NCBI GenBank assembly: GCA_031389585.1
Contig: JANMSS010000360.1
Span: 1-20,172 of the forward strand
Reading direction: 5' to 3'
Origin: CADEEN01 sp031389585
GTDB lineage: Bacteria > Pseudomonadota > Gammaproteobacteria > Burkholderiales > Burkholderiaceae_C
DNA length: 20,172 nt
Shown: positions 13,087-20,172 of the stretch, in pieces
Layout: each line of letters starts with the position of its first letter
Position numbering within the stretch: position 1 is the stretch's first letter
Notes under the pieces: generated by a model
What the model was told of the DNA's origin: nothing
Databases searched by the model: none
The model's input: only the letters and a program-made list of their open reading frames with translations
Translations under genes and position numbers: made by a program

Positions 13087-14034
13087 ATGAGCCCACGCAC
13101 GCGGCTCGCGCTGTGGCTGCTGATCGGCGGCCCGATCGCGGTCTTCTCGATCTGGGCGCTGGTCGACAACGCGCGCCTGTATCTGCTCACCCTGCTCAAC
13201 GGGCTGACCCTGGCGTCGCTGTACTTCATCGTCGCCAGCGGCTTCACGCTGGTCTTCGGCCTGATGCGCAACGTCAACCTGGCGCATGGTTCCTTGTACC
13301 TGGTGGGTGGCTACATCGCCTTCTTCGTGCAGGAGCGCACCGGCTGGTGGATCCTGGCGCTGGCGGCGGGATTCCTGGCCGCGGCCTTGCTCGGCCTGCT
13401 GATCCAGGTGCTGATCCTGCGCCACATGCAGGGCGAGGAATTGCGCCAGACGATGGTCACGATCGGCCTGTCGATCGTGATTGCCGACGTATTGCTCTGG
13501 GCCTTCACCGGCCAGGTGCATCAGATGGAAGCACCGGCATGGCTGCAGGGGCCGATCCGCGACATTCCGGTGATCAAGGCCTTCTCGGCCTACCGCCTGA
13601 GCCTGCTCGGCTTTGGCATCGCCATCGGCGTGGGGCTGTGGCTGCTGCTCAACCGCACGCGGGTCGGCATGATGATCCGTGCCGGTGTCGATGACCGGGC
13701 GATGCTCGCCGCGGCCGGGGTCAACGTCAACCTGGTGTTCGCCATCACCTTCATGCTCGGCGCCGGTCTGGCCGGCCTCGGCGGCGTGATCGGCGCGGTC
13801 GAGTTGTCGATGGTGCCGGGTGAGGACACCCGGCTGTTGCTGGCCTCGCTGATCGTGGTCATCGTCGGCGGCATGGGCAGCATCGTCGGTGCCGCCATCG
13901 GTGCGGCCATGCTCGGGCTGGCCGAGACCTTCGGGCTGACCTACGCGCCGACCTACAGCGTGGTCTTCACCTCCGTCATCTTGATTCTCGTGCTGGCCTT
14001 CCGGCCGCGCGGCATCATGGGCAGGGCGACATGA
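13087..14034 (+). CDS. Branched-chain-type ABC transporter permease (LivH family)
   Basis: A 315-residue polytopic membrane protein of the LivH family, one of two permeases of HAAT-type importers, which take up branched-chain amino acids, amides, urea or aromatic acids. Hydrophobic segments run through the whole length. Family motifs include GFTLVFGLMRNVNLAHGSLY near the N-terminus and the ATPase-contact region MMIRAGVDDRAMLAAAGVNV, followed by ITFMLGAGLAGLGGVIGA. Length fits the family (about 290-310) with a short N-terminal extension. ATG 13087 follows an AGGGTG site. It is followed 10 bp later by the second permease, then binding protein and ATPases, so the importer is complete. It is not a reliable guide to the substrate. 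Confidence 0.93.
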   Translation: MSPRTRLALWLLIGGPIAVFSIWALVDNARLYLLTLLNGLTLASLYFIVASGFTLVFGLMRNVNLAHGSLYLVGGYIAFFVQERTGWWILALAAGFLAAALLGLLIQVLILRHMQGEELRQTMVTIGLSIVIADVLLWAFTGQVHQMEAPAWLQGPIRDIPVIKAFSAYRLSLLGFGIAIGVGLWLLLNRTRVGMMIRAGVDDRAMLAAAGVNVNLVFAITFMLGAGLAGLGGVIGAVELSMVPGEDTRLLLASLIVVIVGGMGSIVGAAIGAAMLGLAETFGLTYAPTYSVVFTSVILILVLAFRPRGIMGRAT

Positions 14035-14044
14035 GCGCCGAAAC

Positions 14045-15181
14045 ATGAGCGCCGCCGAGTGGCGCCGGGCCATGAGTTCCGCGACGCCGGTGTCGCGGCG
14101 CGTGCCAGCGCCCGGCGCGCAGGTCACCGCGCCGGTTGCCGCCGCCCAATCCGACAGCGACGCACCGCGCTGGCTGCAGTACCTGTGGCGCACGCTGTCG
14201 CCGCGCCATGTGTTCGTGCTGATCTTCGTGCTTGCATTCCCGTTCGTCGCCACACCCTTCTTCACTTTTCAGGTGGCGTCGCAGTCGCTGGTGCTGGGAC
14301 TGATCGCGCTGTCTCTGACTTTCCTGGGCGGCTACGGCGGCATGGTCTCGCTGGCGCAGATGACCGTGGCCGGCATCGCGGGCTACGCCGTGGCACTGCT
14401 CGGTGTCAGCAGCTTCACGGAGGTCAGCCTGGGCTGGCCGTGGTGGGCGGCTGTGCCCGTGGCCCTGCTGATCAGCACGCTGGCCGCCACCCTGATCGGC
14501 TGGCTGTCGGTGCGCACCGAAGGCATCTACACGATCATGATCACGCTGGCCATCGGCGTGGCCGTGTACTACCTGGTGCTGCAGAACTACACCCTGTTCA
14601 ACGGGTTCCAGGGCCTGCGCGAGCTCTATGCCCCGACAGTGTTCGGCGTCAACTTCCGCGAGCCTGTGCCCTACTACTTCATGGCCCTGGGCTGCTCGAT
14701 GGCCGGCTACTTCGTGGTGCACTGGGTGGTCGGTGCGCCCTTCGGCATTGCCTTGCAGGGTGTGCGCGACAACCCGCGGCGCATGGAAGCCCTGGGCTAC
14801 AACGTGGTGGCCCATCGTGTGGCCGCCTATGCGCTGGCCGGGCTGATCGCCGGCGTCGGCGGCGTGCTGATGATTTGGTACAACGGCTTGATCAGCCCGG
14901 GATCGATCGGCACCTCCTGGCTGATCAACATCCTGGTGATTGCGGTGCTCGGCGGCATGAAGCACCCGATCGGCGCGTTTCTCGGCGCGATCGTGTTCGT
15001 GCTGCTGCAGACCTTCGCCATCGACTTGATCGACCGCGAGCGATTCAACCTCGTGATTGGCGGTGTGTTCCTCGCCATCGTGCTGTTTTCCCCCGACGGC
15101 CTGCTCGGACTGTGGGCGAAGCTGCGGCTTCGCTTCGGTGCGAAGCAGACCCTTTCTTCCCACCAAAGGAGACTCAAGTGA
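14045..15181 (+). CDS. Branched-chain-type ABC transporter permease (LivM family)
   Basis: A 378-residue permease of the LivM family, partner of the LivH-type protein. An N-terminal cytoplasmic extension of about 55 residues precedes the first membrane segment (HVFVLIFVLAFPFVATPFF). Family motifs include SLTFLGGYGGMVSLAQMTVA, the contact loop ALQGVRDNPRRMEALGYNV, and ALAGLIAGVGGVLMIWYNG. The ATG at 14045 is the first start; another ATG ten codons later is possible. The sequence ATGAGCGCCG occurs twice, at 14031 and 14045, around the junction; only the second gives an open frame. Its TGA overlaps the GTG of the binding-protein gene (GTGA). The 3' end carries alternative hairpins, described separately. 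Confidence 0.93.
   Translation: MSAAEWRRAMSSATPVSRRVPAPGAQVTAPVAAAQSDSDAPRWLQYLWRTLSPRHVFVLIFVLAFPFVATPFFTFQVASQSLVLGLIALSLTFLGGYGGMVSLAQMTVAGIAGYAVALLGVSSFTEVSLGWPWWAAVPVALLISTLAATLIGWLSVRTEGIYTIMITLAIGVAVYYLVLQNYTLFNGFQGLRELYAPTVFGVNFREPVPYYFMALGCSMAGYFVVHWVVGAPFGIALQGVRDNPRRMEALGYNVVAHRVAAYALAGLIAGVGGVLMIWYNGLISPGSIGTSWLINILVIAVLGGMKHPIGAFLGAIVFVLLQTFAIDLIDRERFNLVIGGVFLAIVLFSPDGLLGLWAKLRLRFGAKQTLSSHQRRLK
15116..15146 (+). other. Mutually exclusive hairpins at the end of the LivM gene
   Basis: GCGAAGC (15116-15122) can pair with GCTTCGC (15127-15133) over a 4-nt loop, or the same GCTTCGC can pair with GCGAAGC (15140-15146) over a 6-nt loop. Both stems are perfect 7-bp and cannot form together. 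A pyrimidine-rich CCCTTTCTTCCC stretch and then the strong ribosome site of the binding-protein gene follow. The layout is that of an attenuator or mRNA processing/stabilising element, though it lies in coding sequence. Confidence 0.5.
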
Positions 15182-16431
15182 AAGAGACAAAACGGATCTG
15201 GGTGCGTTCGATTCTGGGCGCGGCCGCCGCCACAGCGCTGATGGGTACGGCTTGGGCGCAGGGCCAGCCGGTGAAGATCGGCCTGCTGGCCACGCTCGAA
15301 GGGCCGTTCGCGGCCGGCGGCGCTGACGGCATGCGCGGCGCCGACCTGGCGGTCAAGCAACGCAACGGCGTCGTCGCCGGTCGCAAGATCGAGATCATCA
15401 AGGCCTCGAGCGACGCCAAGCCCGACGTGGCCGTCAACGCCACGCGCAAGCTGGTCGAGCAGGACAAGGTCGAGATCATGGTCGGCCCGCTGTCCGGCGG
15501 TGAAGGCATTGCGGTCAAGGACTACTCGAAGACGCAGCCTGGCGTGACCTTCATCAACGGCTCCTCCGGCGCCCAGGCCACCACGCTGGTCAATCCGAGC
15601 GCGAACTTCTTCCGCTTCAATACCGAGGGGGCGCAGTGGATGGTCGGTCTGGGCAAGGCTGCGATGGACAAGGGCTACAAGCGCGTGATGGTCATCGCCG
15701 AGGACTACGCCTTTCCTTACTCGCAGGTGCAGGGCTTCATGAGCGAATACTGCAGACTGGGAGGCAAGGTGCCGTCCAAGGCCTGGGTGCCGCTGGGTGG
15801 CAAGGACTACGCCTCCGTGATCGCCAAGATCCCGAATGATGTGGACGCGCTGCTGGTGGTGCTCGGCGGCGCAGATGCCGTGAACTTCCTCAACCAGTAC
15901 GAAAACGCCGGCGGCGACAAGCCCATTCTCGGCGGCTCGATCACGGTCAGCCAGGACATCCTGAACTACAAGGGCAAGCGGCGCGATTCGCTGGTCGGCA
16001 CGTTGTCGGCCGGCCCTGTGGCCGATTCCTTTGACGGCGCCGACTGGAAGGCCTTTGTCGCCGACTACCAGAAGACCTACCCGGTCTCTGCCGGCGGCTT
16101 CCCCAGCCCAAGCCTGTTCGCCTATGTCTACTACGTGAACATGAAGGCGGCGCTCGATGGCCTGGCCGCGGTCAACGGCGATCTGTCGGGTGGTCAGGTC
16201 AAGTACCGCGAGGCACTGTCGAAGATGGTGCTGAAGACGCCCACCGGTGACGTGCGACTGGACGCCAACCGCCAGGCCATCGGCACCACCTTCGTCACCG
16301 AAGTGACGAAGGACGCGCAGGGCAATCTGTCCAACAAGGTACACCGCAAGGTCGACAACATCGACCAGATGCTGGGCATGAAGAAGGAAGACTTCCAGAT
16401 GGGCTCGCGCGACGTGCCCGCCTGCCCCTGA
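15178..16431 (+). CDS. Periplasmic substrate-binding protein of the ABC importer
   Basis: A 417-residue binding protein of the LivK/HAAT type (periplasmic binding protein type I fold). The signal peptide ends in LMGTAWA-QG (residue 27). The mature protein starts with the family strand PVKIGLLATLEGPFAAGG and has VEIMVGPLSGGEG, INGSSGAQATTLVNP, KRVMVIAEDYAFPYSQ and LLVVLGGADAVNFLNQ. It delivers the ligand to the LivH/LivM permeases. GTG 15178 is chosen because AAAGGAG lies 6 bp upstream and the signal peptide follows at once; the frame is open far upstream but that part is only a shadow of livM. Strong hairpins lie on both sides of the gene, consistent with the higher expression such proteins need. 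The ligand is unknown; the neighbours point to an amide-bearing or acyl compound. Confidence 0.95.
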   Translation: MKETKRIWVRSILGAAAATALMGTAWAQGQPVKIGLLATLEGPFAAGGADGMRGADLAVKQRNGVVAGRKIEIIKASSDAKPDVAVNATRKLVEQDKVEIMVGPLSGGEGIAVKDYSKTQPGVTFINGSSGAQATTLVNPSANFFRFNTEGAQWMVGLGKAAMDKGYKRVMVIAEDYAFPYSQVQGFMSEYCRLGGKVPSKAWVPLGGKDYASVIAKIPNDVDALLVVLGGADAVNFLNQYENAGGDKPILGGSITVSQDILNYKGKRRDSLVGTLSAGPVADSFDGADWKAFVADYQKTYPVSAGGFPSPSLFAYVYYVNMKAALDGLAAVNGDLSGGQVKYREALSKMVLKTPTGDVRLDANRQAIGTTFVTEVTKDAQGNLSNKVHRKVDNIDQMLGMKKEDFQMGSRDVPACP

Positions 16432-16442
16432 CGCAGGCACCC

Positions 16443-17260
16443 GTGGTCTCCGTGACTGGCACTCGACACGCCCCGGCCGCGCCTCGCGGCGCGGCCGGGG
16501 TGCGTGCGCCGCTGGCCTCCAACGATGCGTTGGTGCTCAGCAATGTCACGCGCGCCTTCGGTGCCTTGCGCGCCGTGGACGATGTGTCGGTGACGGTGGC
16601 CGCGGGTCAGAAGTACGCCATCCTCGGCTCCAACGGGGCGGGCAAGACCACGCTCTTCAACGCCATCACGGGCGACTTTCCGCCGACTGCCGGGCGGATC
16701 CACTTTTTCGGCGAGGACATCACCGAGTTGGCGCCGCATGAACGCATCCGCAAGGGCTTGCGGCGCACCTACCAGTCTTCGCTGCTGTTTCGTGAGCTGA
16801 GCGTTCGCGACAATGTGTTCCTCGCCGTGCGCGGTGTGGCCAACGGCCGCTTCAGTTTTCTGCGCCCGCGCACCAGCCATGCCTCGCGCATGGCCACCGA
16901 AGACCTGCTTGACCGCGCCCGCCTGACGCATATCGCCGACGAGGTGGTGGCCAACCTGGCCCATGGCCAACAGCGTCAGCTGGAGATCGGCATGGCGCTG
17001 GCCGGCGCCCCGCGTTTGATCCTCTTCGACGAGCCGGCGGCCGGGCTGTCGCCCGCCGAGCGGCGCGAGCTGGTGGCGCTGCTGCGCTCGCTGCCGGCGC
17101 ACATGAGCTATGTCCTGATCGAGCACGATCTGGACATTGCCTTGCGCGTGGTCGAGCGCGTGACGGTGATGCACAACGGGCGCGTGCTCAAGCACGGCAC
17201 GCCCGACGAGATCGAGAACGACGCCCAGGTGCAAGCCATCTACATGGGGAGCAACCACTG

Positions 17261-17261
<1 letters not shown>
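16443..17261 (+). CDS. ABC transporter ATPase (LivG family)
   Basis: A 272-residue ATPase of the LivG family, first of the two nucleotide-binding subunits of the importer. Walker A is GSNGAGKT (62-69), the signature is LAHGQQR (172-178), Walker B is LILFDEP (192-198) and the switch histidine is His228 in IEHD. The true start is uncertain. GTG 16443 gives 28 residues that are outside the ATPase domain, and a 13-bp hairpin (16471-16500) lies within them. The in-frame GTG at 16500 starts just at the hairpin end and gives a more typical LivG length. The gene ends in TGATG, overlapping the fused LivF gene start. It is cytoplasmic, on the inner face of the membrane. Confidence 0.94.
16469..16502 (+). 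terminator. Very strong hairpin after the binding-protein gene
   Basis: CCCCGGCCGCGCC (16471-16483) and GGCGCGGCCGGGG (16488-16500) form a perfect 13-bp GC-only stem with a TCGC tetraloop, and the RNA can extend by a G-U and a C-G pair. It lies 38 bp past the binding-protein stop. No T-run follows, so it is more likely a 3' stabiliser or partial terminator that raises binding-protein mRNA relative to the ATPase genes than a full stop. It also argues for a LivG start at or after it. Confidence 0.65.
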
Positions 17262-19492
<2,231 letters not shown>

Positions 19493-19518
19493 AGCGCTAC
19501 AGACGACAGAGAAGACCT

Positions 19519-20172
19519 ATGCCACGCATCGAACGCAAGCCCCTGCTGGAGCGCTTTCGCGCCAAGATCGCCAAGGGCCAGCCCTTGATCGGCGGCGGCG
19601 CCGGCACGGGGCTCTCAGCCAAGTGTGAAGAAGCCGGCGGCATCGACCTGATCGTGATCTACAACTCGGGCCGCTACCGGATGGCCGGGCGCGGCTCGCT
19701 GGCCGGCTTGATGGCCTATGGCAACGCCAACGAGATCGTCTGCGAGATGGCGCATGAGGTGTTGCCGGTGGTGAAACACACGCCGGTGCTGGCCGGCGTG
19801 AACGGCACCGACCCGTTCATGATCCCCGACCAGTTCCTGCGCCGCTTGATCGACCTGGGGTTCTCGGGTATTCAGAATTTCCCGACCGTGGGCCTGATCG
19901 ACGGCACGATGCGCGCCAACCTCGAAGAGACCGGCATGAGCTACAGCCTCGAGGTCGAGATCATCGAGCGTGCGCACAAGATGGACCTGCTGACCACGCC
20001 CTATGTGTTCAGCCAGGACAACGCGCGCGATATGGCCCGGGCCGGCGCCGACATCGTGGTCTGCCACATGGGCCTGACGACGGGCGGCGCCATCGGCGCC
20101 GAGACGGCGATGAAACTCGCCGACTGCGTCGAGCCGATCCAGGCCTGGGCGGCCGCGGCCAAGGCGGTGAAC
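19519..20172 (+). CDS. Tm-1 C-terminal-like TIM-barrel protein (PEP hydrolase-like), partial
   Basis: The first 218 residues of a protein of the family called phosphoenolpyruvate hydrolase-like or TIM-barrel signal-transduction protein; the window edge cuts it, with about 60 residues expected to be missing. Visible motifs include LIGGGAGTGLSAKCEE, GGIDLIVIYNSGRYRMAG, GLMAYGNANEIV, LAGVNGTDPF, GFSGIQNFPTVGLIDG and DIVVCHMGLTTGG. In full-length Tm-1-type proteins this domain is the C-terminal partner of UPF0261; here it is a separate gene just after the LivF-UPF0261 fusion. The true reaction is not established, and the PEP hydrolase name is unreliable. The ATG at 19519 is preceded by a weak purine-rich site. 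No signal peptide; cytoplasmic. Confidence 0.9.
   Translation, partial: MPRIERKPLLERFRAKIAKGQPLIGGGAGTGLSAKCEEAGGIDLIVIYNSGRYRMAGRGSLAGLMAYGNANEIVCEMAHEVLPVVKHTPVLAGVNGTDPFMIPDQFLRRLIDLGFSGIQNFPTVGLIDGTMRANLEETGMSYSLEVEIIERAHKMDLLTTPYVFSQDNARDMARAGADIVVCHMGLTTGGAIGAETAMKLADCVEPIQAWAAAAKAVN

Noticed and set aside
14031..14054. Repeat of ATGAGCGCCG at the LivH/LivM junction, suggesting a leader peptide
   Set aside because: The first copy reads only five codons before TGA; it overlaps the LivH stop and is more simply a small local duplication.
14059..15177. Apparent long N-terminal extension of the binding protein, in the +3 frame through livM
   Set aside because: The extension is Arg/His/Ala-rich shadow sequence; the signal peptide and AAAGGAG ribosome site fix the true start at the GTG at 15178.
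14827..16440. A 537-codon open frame on the minus strand opposite livM and the binding-protein gene
   Set aside because: Low-complexity shadow with no recognisable domain, fully opposite two clear transporter genes.

Overview
High-GC DNA with dense, overlapping genes, typical of a betaproteobacterium of the order Burkholderiales (Rubrivivax/Leptothrix/Methylibium-like). This assignment rests on GC content, protein style and gene mix, not on a marker gene. No RNA genes, insertion sequences or CRISPR arrays were seen.

Region 1 (1-3023, all on the minus strand): stress and sensing genes. These are a stand-alone GAF protein, an Fe-type superoxide dismutase whose start overlaps the stop of a small PAS-like protein, a secreted three-repeat paired-cysteine protein, and a 47-residue membrane peptide. 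A short stretch resembling the end of a GGDEF domain lies in the gap at 2691-3023.

Region 2 (3024-7841): a probable low-oxygen or energy cluster around a divergent promoter. Leftward run an HPF/RaiA-type ribosome hibernation factor, a secreted cytochrome c-DUF302 fusion, and a second secreted DUF302 gene broken by one in-frame TAG. Rightward run phosphoenolpyruvate synthase (ppsA) and a truncated oxygenase-reductase ferredoxin piece. An FNR/Anr-type box (TTGAC-N4-ATCAA) sits between the two arms.

Region 3 (7880-20172, running off the right edge): a TetR regulator diverges from a long operon of at least ten genes. In order these are an FAH-family hydrolase, an alpha/beta hydrolase, two paralogous amidohydrolases, a complete branched-chain-type ABC importer (two permeases, binding protein, first ATPase), a second ATPase fused to a UPF0261 (Tm-1 N-terminal-like) domain, and a Tm-1 C-terminal-like TIM-barrel protein cut by the window end. 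A perfect 6-4-6 palindrome overlaps a good -35 box in the divergent promoter, as expected for a TetR operator. The layout suggests uptake of a small organic compound followed by hydrolysis of an amide or cyclic bond and then ester or C-C bonds; the substrate is unknown. Strong RNA hairpins lie on both sides of the binding-protein gene and before the first permease gene, probably tuning expression within the operon.

The most novel items are the LivF-UPF0261 fusion next to its Tm-1 partner, the uncharacterised catabolic operon as a whole, the intra-operon hairpins, and the TAG-interrupted DUF302 gene beside a cytochrome-DUF302 fusion.
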